A DNA stretch of 64,000 nt from Leptospira montravelensis. GTDB lineage: Bacteria; Spirochaetota; Leptospiria; Leptospirales; Leptospiraceae. The notes beneath the pieces were generated by a model, which was not told the origin of the DNA, searched no databases, and saw only the letters and a list, made by a program, of their open reading frames with translations. Position 1 is the first letter of the stretch, and every line of letters begins with the position of its first letter. The position numbers and the translations under genes were made by a program. The stretch is taken from the NCBI RefSeq assembly GCF_004770045.1, contig NZ_RQFO01000017.1, positions 62,001 through 126,000 on the forward strand, read 5' to 3'. This document shows positions 17,317-26,486 of the stretch, piece after piece.

Positions 17317-18371
17317 ATCCAAAAGAATTCAATATATCATCCTTAATATTAAGAACTGCATTTTTTGGACTCATAGCTCTAACGGTTTTAATTGGAGTTG
17401 TAGGTGTAAAGTTCTTAGCAATTCCACTCTTAATTTCAGGAATCCATTTTTATATCTTTCATGGAATTGTTGACTATTTTGAATCAAGAGGAATCCATAG
17501 AGCCATAACAATTATCATTATTTTTTCTATTTTGATTTTTGCTGCTTATTGGTTTCTGGCTTTTTATCTACCAAATCTTTTTGAAAAGGCACAACCCATT
17601 GTTTCTGAATGGTCTGTCAAAATGGATGATCCCAATTTTCAATTATTAGATTTTAATAAATTACCAGTACTCTCAAAAAATCCGGATCTCTGGAAAAAAA
17701 TCATTAATCCAGAAGAAGTGGCAAAGATGGCAACAAGTAATTTAGAAGAATTTTTAAGAGAATTGATTGTGATGATCCCCACTTTTATAAGTTGGATGAT
17801 CATTATACCAATCATCAGTTTCTTTTTGCTTCTGGATGCAAATTTGATTTATAAAACAATGATAAGTTTTATACCAAATCGTTTTTTTGAAATGTTTCTA
17901 ATGGTTTTTTACCGAATGAACCAACAGATTACTAGTTACTTAAAAAGTTTAGTGATCCAATGCGGAATTATGGCTATGGTGGCTTCCATTGGATTTTATA
18001 TCGTGGGAGTTAAGTTCTTTATTCTATTTGGTGTGTTTTTGGGTGTTGCCAATTCGATTCCCTACTTAGGACCACTTGTAGGAGCGATTCCACCTATTTT
18101 ATTTTCGATTCTGTTTCCAGAAATTTCACCATCGATTGGATCGATAGCCTCGGTGGTCGTGGTAGCACAGCTAGTAGACAATGCGATTGTACAACCAGTG
18201 GTCATTGCCAATGCAGTTTCACTTCACCCACTAGCAATACTCATCGGAATTGCCGTTGGCGGAAATTTTTTCGGAATCTTTGGGATGTTACTCGCAATCC
18301 CAGTTTTATCCATTCTTAAAGTAACCATTGGAATTCTTTACCACGCACTCAAAGAACACCAGATCATTTAA
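17313..18371 (+). CDS. AI-2E/PerM family membrane permease
   Basis: The 352-aa protein has about eight membrane helices. The C-terminal half is characteristic of the AI-2E transporter (PerM/YdiK) family: LGVANSIPYLGPLVGAIPPI, VVVAQLVDNAIVQPVVIANA and LAILIGIAVGGNFFGIFGML. A hydrophilic stretch at about residues 85-140 is the usual extramembrane loop. Members export various solutes or act as cation antiporters; the substrate is not evident. It overlaps the cNMP-binding gene by 4 bp, so a regulatory partnership is plausible. Confidence 0.85.
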   Translation: MNPKEFNISSLILRTAFFGLIALTVLIGVVGVKFLAIPLLISGIHFYIFHGIVDYFESRGIHRAITIIIIFSILIFAAYWFLAFYLPNLFEKAQPIVSEWSVKMDDPNFQLLDFNKLPVLSKNPDLWKKIINPEEVAKMATSNLEEFLRELIVMIPTFISWMIIIPIISFFLLLDANLIYKTMISFIPNRFFEMFLMVFYRMNQQITSYLKSLVIQCGIMAMVASIGFYIVGVKFFILFGVFLGVANSIPYLGPLVGAIPPILFSILFPEISPSIGSIASVVVVAQLVDNAIVQPVVIANAVSLHPLAILIGIAVGGNFFGIFGMLLAIPVLSILKVTIGILYHALKEHQII

Positions 18372-18408
18372 TCTATCAAAAATGGAGAGGAGATGTATTA
18401 CCGGTGTG

Positions 18409-19323
18409 TTATTCTTCTCTCTGGTTCCATTTACCTAATTCAGAAAACACAATTCCAAAAAGGGTAAGACCGGAACCAATAGTCCCTACAATTCCCAATC
18501 TTTCGCCTAACACTAGATATGCGAGAAAAAAAGAAAACACAGGCTCTAAACTATAGAGTAAACCTGCTCTTGCGGGAGGAACTGCTTTCTGGTATCTGGT
18601 TTGAATTTGGGTTGTGAAAATCGTTGCAAAAATAGAAGTATATATGACTCCAATCCAAAATTTTAAATCAAAATGTATGGAGATGGATTGATTTAAAAAT
18701 ATGGATTCCACTGGAAATAAACTTGTAGATACAATCGCGATGAGTAGAATCTCAAAGGATACCAAAATTTGTGCAGGAATCTTTTTACTAAATATATCAA
18801 TTAATATGATATAAATCGCAAAGAAAAATGCACCGATCAGCGTGAGCCCATCACCCAATCCAAAACCAGTGGATTTAAGAATTTCTTCATAGGATTTTCC
18901 ATTTTGAGAAATCAAAAATAATCCAACCACAACAATCAAAACAGCAATCCAAGTTCGAATGGATGGAAGCCGACGTTCTATAGCAATTTGTAATAAGGGT
19001 ACAAAGACAACATAAGCCCCGGTCATAAAACCAGACTGAGTGGCGGTTGTATAAACAAGGCCAATGGTTTGAAATACATATCCTAAAAGAGCAGAACAAG
19101 CGACAAAAAAGGCAGGAAATATATAGTCCCATCTGCGGTTTGCTTTGGAAAACAAAGTCTTTCGGTAAAGGAGTAAGGTGACAATTCCGGCGAGCCAAAA
19201 CCTGACAGCTAAAAATAGAAAGGGAGGCACTGAATCCAGCGCAAGTTTGATGACCACAAAGGTTCCACCCCAAAGAATGGCGGCAATCACCAAAAAGAGT
19301 TCCGGAGTGAAGATCCTGGACAT
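18409..19323 (-). CDS. EamA (DMT superfamily) transporter
   Basis: The 304-aa protein starts at ATG 19323 (MSRIFTPELFLVIAAILWGG). It has ten predicted hydrophobic helices in two EamA repeats, e.g. ILWGGTFVVIKLALDSVPPF and, in the second half, GLLYSLEPVFSFFLAYLVLG. This is the usual drug/metabolite exporter layout. The frame extends to 19401, but that would overlap the divergent gene at 19369, so the internal ATG is preferred. The substrate is unknown. Confidence 0.83.
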   Translation of the reverse strand: MSRIFTPELFLVIAAILWGGTFVVIKLALDSVPPFLFLAVRFWLAGIVTLLLYRKTLFSKANRRWDYIFPAFFVACSALLGYVFQTIGLVYTTATQSGFMTGAYVVFVPLLQIAIERRLPSIRTWIAVLIVVVGLFLISQNGKSYEEILKSTGFGLGDGLTLIGAFFFAIYIILIDIFSKKIPAQILVSFEILLIAIVSTSLFPVESIFLNQSISIHFDLKFWIGVIYTSIFATIFTTQIQTRYQKAVPPARAGLLYSLEPVFSFFLAYLVLGERLGIVGTIGSGLTLFGIVFSELGKWNQREE

Positions 19324-19368
19324 ATTAGAAGACAATTTCTCGAAAGAAAGGTCCAGAGCAAGGAAAAG

Positions 19369-20583
19369 ATGAATTGGAAATTTAGAATCCGCAAACCACA
19401 AACCGGAACAACCCTGAGTTGGGAGGTGTATTTTCCACCTGGAACAGCAACTTGGTCTGGAGAAAAAATCAAAGAGATTTTACAAACTGTCCCACTTCCC
19501 AACCAACCTGAACCAAATATACGCGTTTTTTCTGAAAAAATTAAACTAGAAAACACGAATTCACACCAAATCGCCTATCTTTTGTTTCACGGTCTTTTTT
19601 TAAGGGACGTTCGACTGGTAATTGGGCGTACGAAAGATTGGGACAAATCTTCTGAAGTAAGAGAAGAAGAATGGGAACGAATCCTAACTGAGGCTGTTAC
19701 AATCGCAAAACCTTTGTTTTCTGACCCAAATACACGGTTCTACGAAATCAAAGAAAACTTACATATTAGTTATTTCGAAGATGAAATCACAGTTTCTCTG
19801 TCTGTAATGGGAGAACCAGCATATAAACGAGGTATTAAATCAAATTTCCCAACCAGTGCCCCTGTCCCGGAAGACTTAACACAAATTTTAATCCAACAAT
19901 GTTTTGATATCTTTTTGGTTCCCAAAAAAAATGTGACTGGTTTATACATTCCATTTGCTGGTACATTGACATTCGCCACCGAATGGGCGTTACAGGAAGA
20001 GAACATTTCTCTTCTTTCCCTACCTAGAGATTTTTTGTTTTTTCAACTAATTTTGTTTCCAGAAAAATCGTTGGAACATTTCAAAAAGAAAAAAAAGGAA
20101 CAACTTTCTTTAACACCAATCACATCTACTCCCATTGTCATCCAGGATACAGACCCGGCTCTAGAAAGTTACTGGTTAGAAGAGTTCAAACGTTGGAGAA
20201 AAATAATTCAAGTATCTCATTGGGATCATAGTATTTCTGATTTTTTAAGAACCTTTCCTGTTTTACCGGAAGAAGAATCAGAAGCTGCCCATTATTTTTT
20301 ACCTCTAAACCCACCGTATGGTCTTCGTAAAAATGAAAGGATTGGACCTGAAGAAAAGCTGTATTCTAAAATTGGGAAACGATTGGAAGAACTTTTAAAA
20401 CTCACAAAAAATCATCCTAAACTCATAGGTTTTATCCTATGCCCTACAGAAGAAAAATGGAGCGATTGTATGAGAGAACTTCGAAGTTTTTCTAAAAAAA
20501 CCATCCATGTCACACATGGAGGAATCGACTTACGGGTATTATACTTTCATTCGGAGGGAAGAATTGAAAGACGTACAAATTGA
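19369..20583 (+). CDS. divergent RlmL/TrmN-like (UPF0020) methyltransferase relative
   Basis: The 404-aa cytoplasmic protein has no signal or membrane segment. Its second half follows the plan of THUMP-type RNA guanine-N2 methyltransferases. [17 protein letters not shown] stands where those enzymes have the SAM loop DPx[18 protein letters not shown] resembles the SAM-ribose motif, and [14 protein letters not shown] is the NPPY catalytic motif followed by [13 protein letters not shown]. The NPPY motif is intact but the SAM loop is altered (no Asp, no Cys-Gly-Ser), so activity is uncertain. The N-terminal 180 residues could hold a worn THUMP-like region. It overlaps the start of ung. Confidence 0.5.
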   Translation: MNWKFRIRKPQTGTTLSWEVYFPPGTATWSGEKIKEILQTVPLPNQPEPNIRVFSEKIKLENTNSHQIAYLLFHGLFLRDVRLVIGRTKDWDKSSEVREEEWERILTEAVTIAKPLFSDPNTRFYEIKENLHISYFEDEITVSLSVMGEPAYKRGIKSNFPTSAPVPEDLTQILIQQCFDIFLVPKKNVTGLYIPFAGTLTFATEWALQEENISLLSLPRDFLFFQLILFPEKSLEHFKKKKKEQLSLTPITSTPIVIQDTDPALESYWLEEFKRWRKIIQVSHWDHSISDFLRTFPVLPEEESEAAHYFLPLNPPYGLRKNERIGPEEKLYSKIGKRLEELLKLTKNHPKLIGFILCPTEEKWSDCMRELRSFSKKTIHVTHGGIDLRVLYFHSEGRIERRTN

Positions 20584-21229
20584 ATCTGGTTGGAAAGAAG
20601 TTCTCAAGGAGGAATTTGAAAAAACTTATTTTACTAACTTACGAGAATGGGTCAGAGACCAATACAAAACCTCTACCGTATATCCTCCTGCAAAATTGAT
20701 CTTCAATGCATTTGATTCTTGTCCTTTTGACCAAGTAAAAGTGGTGATCCTTGGTCAAGATCCCTACCACGGCCCAGGACAAGCACATGGACTTTGTTTT
20801 TCCGTCAATGAAGGAGTTCCCTTTCCTCCATCCTTACAAAATATCTTTAAAGAAATAGCAGACGATTTACAAAAACCCATCCCAAAATCAGGGAACTTAA
20901 CCCATTGGGCAAACCAAGGTGTCCTTCTTTTAAACGCAACGCTAACTGTGCAAAAAGACAAAGCAGGATCTCATCAAAACAAAGGTTGGGAAGAATTTAC
21001 TGATGCTACCATCAAAATCTTGGCGGAGAAAAAATCGAATCTAGTGTTTTTGTTATGGGGATCATTCGCTCAGAAAAAAGAATTTCTCATCCCACCAAAC
21101 AAACATTTGGTTTTAAAATCAGCACATCCCTCTCCTCTTTCTGCTTACAGAGGATTTTTGGGAAACAAACATTTCTCTAAAACCAACGAATACTTACTTA
21201 CACAAGGAAAGAAACCCATTGACTGGTAA
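20564..21229 (+). CDS. ung: uracil-DNA glycosylase (family 1)
   Basis: This enzyme removes uracil from DNA in base-excision repair. The 221-aa sequence shows the water-activating motif [20 protein letters not shown], the uracil-binding LLLNATLTV region and the DNA-intercalation loop [13 protein letters not shown]. The frame is open from 20507, but TTG 20564 is preceded six bases earlier by GGAGGG and gives the family-normal N-terminus, so it is preferred. It overlaps the end of the methyltransferase-like gene by 20 bp, and the next transporter overlaps its own end by 11 bp. Confidence 0.95.
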   Translation: MKDVQIESGWKEVLKEEFEKTYFTNLREWVRDQYKTSTVYPPAKLIFNAFDSCPFDQVKVVILGQDPYHGPGQAHGLCFSVNEGVPFPPSLQNIFKEIADDLQKPIPKSGNLTHWANQGVLLLNATLTVQKDKAGSHQNKGWEEFTDATIKILAEKKSNLVFLLWGSFAQKKEFLIPPNKHLVLKSAHPSPLSAYRGFLGNKHFSKTNEYLLTQGKKPIDW

Positions 21230-22106
21230 CGAAAAAAAAGGATATTTTTTTGTATTTCTGACGGGAGTTTTTTTTGCCTTTGAGGTCATTGGGTTTAAAG
21301 AGATTTTTCGAAAGTTTAATTTGGAACCAGAAATAGCTGCTCTCTTTGGAGTTGGGTTTTCATTTTTAGTGGTGACACCCTATTTTTTAATTTCAAAAAG
21401 CAGAAGAATTAAGGTGGTCACAACGATAAAAAGAGATGGTTACATTTTAACCTTAGGAACTGTTTCTAATGCAATAGGGATCGTTTTATATTACTATGCT
21501 CTCAAACAAACCGATTTAGGTCCCGCCGCCATTCTTATCAAAACAACAGTTCTTTACAATGTATTACTTGGAGTTTTTTTCTTAGGAGAAAAGTTACATA
21601 GTACAGAAGTTTTTGGAATCCTGATTGCTATTTTGGGAATATATATGATTTCCACATTGGAAGGCCAAATCAATGTTTTGTCGGCATTTTGTATTTTACT
21701 CAGTGCCTTTCTTTTTGCGATCCAAAGTTATATGATAAAAAGATTCATCCCTGAAATTTTAGGATTAGAATATGCTTATTTAAGACTCTTACTTTTGAGT
21801 TTGTTTTTCTTTATTTATTCCCTATCTGTTGGAAGTTTTCATTTTCCTGATCTTTTTATCATAGTTACACTTGGTTTATTTTCACTTCTTGGTTATTTTT
21901 TAGGTAGAGCCTTTTATTTTGAAGCACATAATTATTTACCTATCAGTAAACTCAATGCAACTTTGCTTATTGAACCCATCTTCTTAATGTTTGTTGGTAT
22001 ATTGTTTATGAAAGAACCTTTTGACGAGAAAAAACTCGCAGGTGCTGCTCTCATTCTAACGGGATTGTATTTGATTGTTTTTCATAAACGAAAGGAGAAA
22101 TTATGA
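21219..22106 (+). CDS. EamA (DMT superfamily) transporter
   Basis: The 295-aa protein has ten hydrophobic helices in two repeats. The first repeat contains [20 protein letters not shown] and [13 protein letters not shown]; the second contains [20 protein letters not shown] followed by [13 protein letters not shown]. It is a second, unrelated EamA copy near the one at 18.4-19.3 kb. The start is probably TTG 21219 inside the end of ung, with an AAGGA site ahead. It overlaps the pterin dehydratase gene by 4 bp. The substrate is unknown. Confidence 0.82.
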   Translation: MTGNEKKGYFFVFLTGVFFAFEVIGFKEIFRKFNLEPEIAALFGVGFSFLVVTPYFLISKSRRIKVVTTIKRDGYILTLGTVSNAIGIVLYYYALKQTDLGPAAILIKTTVLYNVLLGVFFLGEKLHSTEVFGILIAILGIYMISTLEGQINVLSAFCILLSAFLFAIQSYMIKRFIPEILGLEYAYLRLLLLSLFFFIYSLSVGSFHFPDLFIIVTLGLFSLLGYFLGRAFYFEAHNYLPISKLNATLLIEPIFLMFVGILFMKEPFDEKKLAGAALILTGLYLIVFHKRKEKL

Positions 22107-22399
22107 GAGAAAAACCAACAAGTTTATCAGAAGAGGAAATTGAAAATCTTTTAGATCATTACAAGGAATGGAAATTAGACAAAAAAGATGGAAAACCAAT
22201 TTTCAAATTTGAAAAAGAATTCCGTAATTTTATCGAAGCATTTTCATTTATCACAAAAGTGGCGTTAGTTTCTGAATCCATAAATCACCATGCAGAGATT
22301 TGGAATGTTTACAACAAACTTAAATTGGAATTATTTACACATGAAACCAGTAGCCTTACCACAAAAGATAAAGAATTCATCACTTTACTGATGAAATAA
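22103..22399 (+). CDS. phhB: pterin-4a-carbinolamine dehydratase
   Basis: The 98-aa protein matches the PCD/DCoH family: INHHAEIWNVYNKLKLELFT holds the catalytic His-His motif, followed by the conserved LTTKDKEFI. The family dehydrates 4a-hydroxytetrahydropterin. In bacteria without phenylalanine hydroxylase it may have a role with molybdopterin or folate-type pterins. The start overlaps the transporter stop (ATGA). A strong hairpin terminator follows at once, so this ends the transcription unit. Confidence 0.9.
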   Translation: MREKPTSLSEEEIENLLDHYKEWKLDKKDGKPIFKFEKEFRNFIEAFSFITKVALVSESINHHAEIWNVYNKLKLELFTHETSSLTTKDKEFITLLMK

Positions 22400-22400
22400 A

Positions 22401-22435
22401 AAAAGCCGGGGTTGGAAATCCCAACTCCGGCTTTT
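22401..22435. terminator. bidirectional intrinsic terminator
   Basis: AAAAGCCGGGGTTGG and CCAACTCCGGCTTTT form a nearly perfect stem with a four-base loop. A-rich and T-rich flanks let it work in both directions. It lies between the convergent ends of the pterin dehydratase gene and ompL1. Confidence 0.9.
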
Positions 22436-22456
22436 AATCTAATCAGCTAAGACAGA

Positions 22457-23380
22457 TTAAATTTCGATTTTGTAACCTACACGGTAAGTTTGTCCACCCA
22501 CTACTACTGGGTAAGCTGCCCAAGGAGCAAGTGCACTAGCACCACCAACAGATGTTACACCCGCAACACCCATTCCTGCTGAAAGGATAGTTTCCAATTC
22601 GAAGAAAAGGTGACCTTTGTCAGTTACTTTTGTTTGAGCTCCTACGATCCAGTTGAAACCGAATCCACTAGCACCAAATTTTGCATTTTCTTTTGCAACA
22701 CCTGGACTTGGAACATCACCCAAAAGAGCGCCCCCACGACCAAGTAGTGGAGAACCATTAGAACCTAGTCCAGCAGTCATTAACTCTAAACCAGGAGCGT
22801 TGATTGTTCCAGATACATTCCACATACCTTTAAAGTAGTTCACACCACCACCGATGTAAACAGCTGTATCGTTAGCTGCATTGTATAATTTAACACCAAT
22901 GTAAGTAGGAACTGTTACAGCAGTATAATTCCACTCTTGGTCTAACCATTTGTAACCCATTACTGTAGATGTTGTATCACCACCGGCAATTTTAGTAGTG
23001 TAGTTAGCATTGATACGGAAAAAGAGATTGTTGAGTCCGAAGATTCCTTCTTTTTCGTAACCGATGTTAATGTTACCACCAGTCATCGCTCCGCTATTTT
23101 TTCCACCGATCACTCCACCAGTAGATCTTTTTAAGCTGACCAAAGTGTTTTCTGAATAAATGGCTTTTTGTTGTCCACCAGTCAAAGCACCTGCGTTATT
23201 AGTAACTGGAAGGCGAGAATCGAGACCATCTTTTGTGATAGTTCCGCCGAGTTGCGCTAGGTCAAATTGCATACCTAGACCGACCATAAAATACGAGCGA
23301 GGACCGGATTGTGCGCTTAAGCTACCAGCTAAGCACAAAAGTAAGAACCCCATCATTCCAAAGCGAAGAGATTTGAGCAT
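22457..23380 (-). CDS. ompL1: outer membrane porin OmpL1
   Basis: The protein matches the Leptospira porin OmpL1 in several places: the N-terminal QFDLAQLGGTITKDGLDSRL, the central AVYIGGGVNYFKGMWNVSG, ELETILSAGMGV, and the C-terminal YPVVVGGQTYRVGYKIEI. A signal peptide (MLKSLRFGMMGFLLLCLAGS, ending LSAQ) precedes a beta-rich, glycine-rich barrel of about 285 residues. ATG 23380 is chosen over the upstream frame opening because it sits behind AAGGAG and starts the signal peptide directly. It has its own promoter and terminator. OmpL1 is a transmembrane porin of the leptospiral outer membrane. Confidence 0.92.
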   Translation of the reverse strand: MLKSLRFGMMGFLLLCLAGSLSAQSGPRSYFMVGLGMQFDLAQLGGTITKDGLDSRLPVTNNAGALTGGQQKAIYSENTLVSLKRSTGGVIGGKNSGAMTGGNINIGYEKEGIFGLNNLFFRINANYTTKIAGGDTTSTVMGYKWLDQEWNYTAVTVPTYIGVKLYNAANDTAVYIGGGVNYFKGMWNVSGTINAPGLELMTAGLGSNGSPLLGRGGALLGDVPSPGVAKENAKFGASGFGFNWIVGAQTKVTDKGHLFFELETILSAGMGVAGVTSVGGASALAPWAAYPVVVGGQTYRVGYKIEI

Positions 23381-23478
23381 TTGATGATTACTCCTTAGTG
23401 AGTGTTTCCTGAATTTTTTTTCATTCCTGTGGACAAACGAATGCAAGTGAGCAACCGTTCATACCGACAATTGCAATG

Positions 23479-23507
23479 AAACTAGTCGTTCTTCTAGGAT
23501 TTGTCAA
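23479..23507 (-). promoter_or_regulatory. sigma70-type promoter of ompL1
   Basis: Reading leftward, a perfect -35 TTGACA (23507-23502), a 17-base spacer and TAGTTT (23484-23479) as -10. Transcription would begin near 23472, giving a leader of about 90 bases before the ATG at 23380. Confidence 0.55.
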
Positions 23508-23556
23508 ATAAAATTGTTAAATTTAAACGAAAATTGTGTTAAATGTGGTAATTCGA

Positions 23557-24126
23557 ATGAGTCTAATGCCGTCTAGGCAACAATTCCTTATTTGCAGATT
23601 GTTCTTGCTTTTTGTTCTGTTTTCCAGCGAGAATTTTGGTCGGGAACGCAAAATCATTCGTTTTTCAGGCGAATTGGTTCATTGGGATGCAAATGGACCG
23701 GAACCACAGTTCCGTTATTTGGACCCTACCAATTTACGGGAGAAAACAATCTATTGTGATGCCGACACCATGAGGTTGGCCCTTGGCAACCAATCCTTCG
23801 AAAAACACAATATTGAAGGCAAAGCCACGCAATTGAACCCCACTTCTGAGATTTGGCTTTGTTTGGGGAAACCTCATATTTTCCAGAAATTTCAGGTTTC
23901 GATTCGTTCCTCAAGTCCTCAGTCCAAAAGGATCCAAGGTCAGGTCATCGAAGCCGATGGGCAGACTGGCCAAATTGACTATTTGGTGAGAGGCAAAAGG
24001 AATTATATAACCATAACACCAGAGATTGCCAAAGAAATGGAAGATTCCCTTTCCCGAATGGAAACTGTAGAAATCGATGGGGATTACCATTACGATAGGA
24101 TAAAACGTTATTACATAAAAGATTGA
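23557..24126 (+). CDS. putative secreted protein, unknown
   Basis: This is about 189 aa with an N-terminal signal-like stretch ([19 protein letters not shown]) and a soluble, beta-rich mature part with two cysteines (IYCDADT and IWLCLGKP). No family is recognised. The frame is open from a GTG at 23536, but ATG 23557 or ATG 23566 is more likely because the signal peptide follows directly. It lies between divergent ompL1 and carA, 38 bases before the latter. It is probably periplasmic or surface-exposed. Confidence 0.6.
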   Translation: MSLMPSRQQFLICRLFLLFVLFSSENFGRERKIIRFSGELVHWDANGPEPQFRYLDPTNLREKTIYCDADTMRLALGNQSFEKHNIEGKATQLNPTSEIWLCLGKPHIFQKFQVSIRSSSPQSKRIQGQVIEADGQTGQIDYLVRGKRNYITITPEIAKEMEDSLSRMETVEIDGDYHYDRIKRYYIKD

Positions 24127-24163
24127 TGAATTTTTGTTCGTCATTAGGGACCATTTCTTTGGA

Positions 24164-25258
24164 ATGGACTGGATGCAGGCTTTTTTGGTTTTAGCAAACG
24201 GAACGGTCATGAAGGGCCGATCCTTCGGTGCAAATAAGAATTCGATTGGTGAGGTAGTCTTTAATACCTCTATGGCGGGATATCAGGAAATCATTACTGA
24301 TCCTTCCTACAAAGGCCAACTTGTGACACTCACTTACCCTATGATTGGGAACTATGGAATCAATCCTGATGACATGGAATCAGATAGGATACAGGCTTCT
24401 GGACTCATCGTCAAAGAATACGTAAAACGTCCTTCTAACTTTCAATCCAAAGAAACACTAAGTGATTTTTTGATCCGATTTGGTGTTCCAGCGATTGAAG
24501 GAATCGATACTCGCAAACTAACGCGCATGATTCGTAACTCAGGTGCCATGTCTTGTGGAATTTTCATTAGCGAAACTTACGATGATTCTTTTTTGGAGGC
24601 AGTCAAAAAGGCTCCTTCTATGGAAGGCCAAGACTTGGCCCAAGTGGTCACTTGCGAAAAACCTTATGTATTTGGTGCCCATTCTCCTAGTAAGTTTAAA
24701 CTTGCAGTATATGATTTCGGAATCAAAAGAAACATTTTAAAACTTTTGGATGCAGCGGGATTCAATGTTCATGTTTTCCCTGCCAAAACTAAAGCTGAAG
24801 ATTTACTAAAAGAAGGTTTTGATGCATTTTTCCTTTCCAATGGTCCTGGGGATCCAGCACCGTTGGACTATGCCATTTCCTCTGCAAAAGCCATTATGGA
24901 TGCTAAAAAACCTCTCTTTGGAATTTGTTTAGGCCACCAAATCATTGGTTTAGCCTTAGGCAAAAAGACCGCCAAACTCAAGTTTGGTCATAGAGGTGGA
25001 AACCATCCTGTCAGAAATGAAGAAACTGGCAAAATTGAAATTACATCCCAAAACCACGGTTTCCATGTTCTTGGTGAATCCACAAAAGAGATGCCGATTA
25101 CAAGGATCAACTTATTTGATCAAACAGTTGCAGGTCTAAAAATTACAGGCCTTCCAGTTATGGCAGTCCAATACCATCCAGAGGCCTGTCCAGGTCCGCA
25201 TGATTCCGCTTACCATTTCCAAGAATTTTATTCTATGGTAGAATCCAGCAAATCATAA
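24164..25258 (+). CDS. carA: carbamoyl-phosphate synthase small subunit
   Basis: This glutaminase subunit supplies ammonia to CarB for arginine and pyrimidine synthesis. The N-terminal domain shows [20 protein letters not shown] and [14 protein letters not shown]. The class-I amidotransferase domain has FLSNGPGDP, the nucleophile in [23 protein letters not shown], and the His/Glu pair in [10 protein letters not shown]. It is about 364 aa. The start is uncertain between ATG 24164 and ATG 24173; the frame also opens upstream at 24134. carB is not in the window. Confidence 0.95.
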   Translation: MDWMQAFLVLANGTVMKGRSFGANKNSIGEVVFNTSMAGYQEIITDPSYKGQLVTLTYPMIGNYGINPDDMESDRIQASGLIVKEYVKRPSNFQSKETLSDFLIRFGVPAIEGIDTRKLTRMIRNSGAMSCGIFISETYDDSFLEAVKKAPSMEGQDLAQVVTCEKPYVFGAHSPSKFKLAVYDFGIKRNILKLLDAAGFNVHVFPAKTKAEDLLKEGFDAFFLSNGPGDPAPLDYAISSAKAIMDAKKPLFGICLGHQIIGLALGKKTAKLKFGHRGGNHPVRNEETGKIEITSQNHGFHVLGESTKEMPITRINLFDQTVAGLKITGLPVMAVQYHPEACPGPHDSAYHFQEFYSMVESSKS

Positions 25259-25284
25259 GATTTGGCTAAATAGTGAGGTGATTC

Positions 25285-25470
25285 ATGTCATACGGTGAAG
25301 ATAAAAATTTTTGGGGAATCCCATACGGAACAGAAATTTCAGCAGAAGCATTTGTGAAAGATATTTGGGACCCAAGTACAGAGGAAATCCTAACGCCAAA
25401 ACAATTTTTTGGACTCGGTTGGGGAATCAACCTACATGCCTTGGGCCGTAGAGTGGGTGTGATCAAATAA
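25285..25470 (+). CDS. small DUF5808-like protein, 61 aa
   Basis: ATG 25285 stands behind a near-perfect ribosome site (GAGGTGA). The protein has the pattern of DUF5808: NFWGIPYG at the start, then WDPSTEEILTPKQFFGLGWG and INLHALGRR. It is soluble, with no signal peptide, and of unknown function. It follows carA by 26 bases, and its last 39 bases overlap the end of the convergent SGNH-like gene. Confidence 0.7.
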   Translation: MSYGEDKNFWGIPYGTEISAEAFVKDIWDPSTEEILTPKQFFGLGWGINLHALGRRVGVIK

Positions 25471-26478
25471 AGCCTTTTTCAAAATTACAGCAAAAGCATC
25501 TCTTCCCTTTTGGTTGAGATGTGTCAAATCTCCAAAATACTGATAGTCTTCTAAAAATTCCGATTTAAAATCTAAAACTTCCACACTCCGCTTTGGACCT
25601 ACTTCAGCTTTAATTGTTTGGAAAAACTCATCCGCCACTAAGTTTGCTTTTGTTGCCAAAATGTCTTTTTCCATTTTCGGAGAAAATGGGATACGAAGAA
25701 AAACCACCTTTACTCCTCTTTCTTTCCAAAGTCGGATAAATTCGAACCATAAGTGAATTGATAATTCCCTTTTACCAGAAAGAACCTGTGAACTGCGGTG
25801 TGGAAATTCTTCCTTCTCATCTAAGTTTGGATCATCTCCAATGAATTTCCAAACCCAAGATCCTTGGTTTTTTTCCATACTTTCCTTTATGTAAAGAAAT
25901 TCCTTTTTTCTTCGCGAAACATCTATTTGTGCAATGGGATCATACACCAAACGATTGATATTCGAACTTAGTCCAAAGTATGGAAATATCTTTATGATTA
26001 GCTTCCAACTCAAATCAGTTAAATTGGAAAAATAAGCCTTACGTAATAATGGATGAGTGATCGTGTATAAGGAAAAACTTCCGAAGGATAGGAATAGTTG
26101 CCGATTAGCATCAGTCACAGAATTTTTACTGGTATTTAGTGGAGAGAGGTTTACATAGACCTTTTTAAGTTTCGGAATCTTGGAAAGAACCTCCAAAGAT
26201 TCCAATAAAATTCCTTCCGGTTGTTGGCTAGGTTTCGGCAAATACACAACTTCATTTATGGTAACACCTTCAATTTCTGCAATTAACTGAGGAGTCACTC
26301 CGGTTACTATTTGGCTATCACCTAATACCAATACTTTTGCATCTGAGTTAATCTTCCGTTCGTTTGATAGATACCAATAAGAAGAAGTTGTTTCACAAAA
26401 AGGCACAATCCACTCGACGGTAAGATGCATAAAAAGAGAAAGAAGAATGAATGTGCATAAAAAATAAATTGGTTTCAT
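25432..26478 (-). CDS. SGNH-like (DUF1574-type) partner of MBOAT acyltransferase
   Basis: The 348-aa protein has an N-terminal signal/anchor helix (IYFLCTFILLSLFMHLTVEW). It then has VLVLGDSQIVTGVTP, the GDS nucleophile block, and a C-terminal FGDLTHLNQKGRDAF with the Asp/His pair of SGNH hydrolases. The layout resembles DUF1574 proteins, which in Leptospira occur beside MBOAT genes. It lies 8 bases after the MBOAT stop, so the two probably act as a pair that acylates or acetylates a cell-envelope polysaccharide or lipid. The exact substrate is unknown. Confidence 0.65.
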   Translation of the reverse strand: MKPIYFLCTFILLSLFMHLTVEWIVPFCETTSSYWYLSNERKINSDAKVLVLGDSQIVTGVTPQLIAEIEGVTINEVVYLPKPSQQPEGILLESLEVLSKIPKLKKVYVNLSPLNTSKNSVTDANRQLFLSFGSFSLYTITHPLLRKAYFSNLTDLSWKLIIKIFPYFGLSSNINRLVYDPIAQIDVSRRKKEFLYIKESMEKNQGSWVWKFIGDDPNLDEKEEFPHRSSQVLSGKRELSIHLWFEFIRLWKERGVKVVFLRIPFSPKMEKDILATKANLVADEFFQTIKAEVGPKRSVEVLDFKSEFLEDYQYFGDLTHLNQKGRDAFAVILKKALFDHTHSTAQGM

Positions 26479-26486
26479 AGGCTAAA

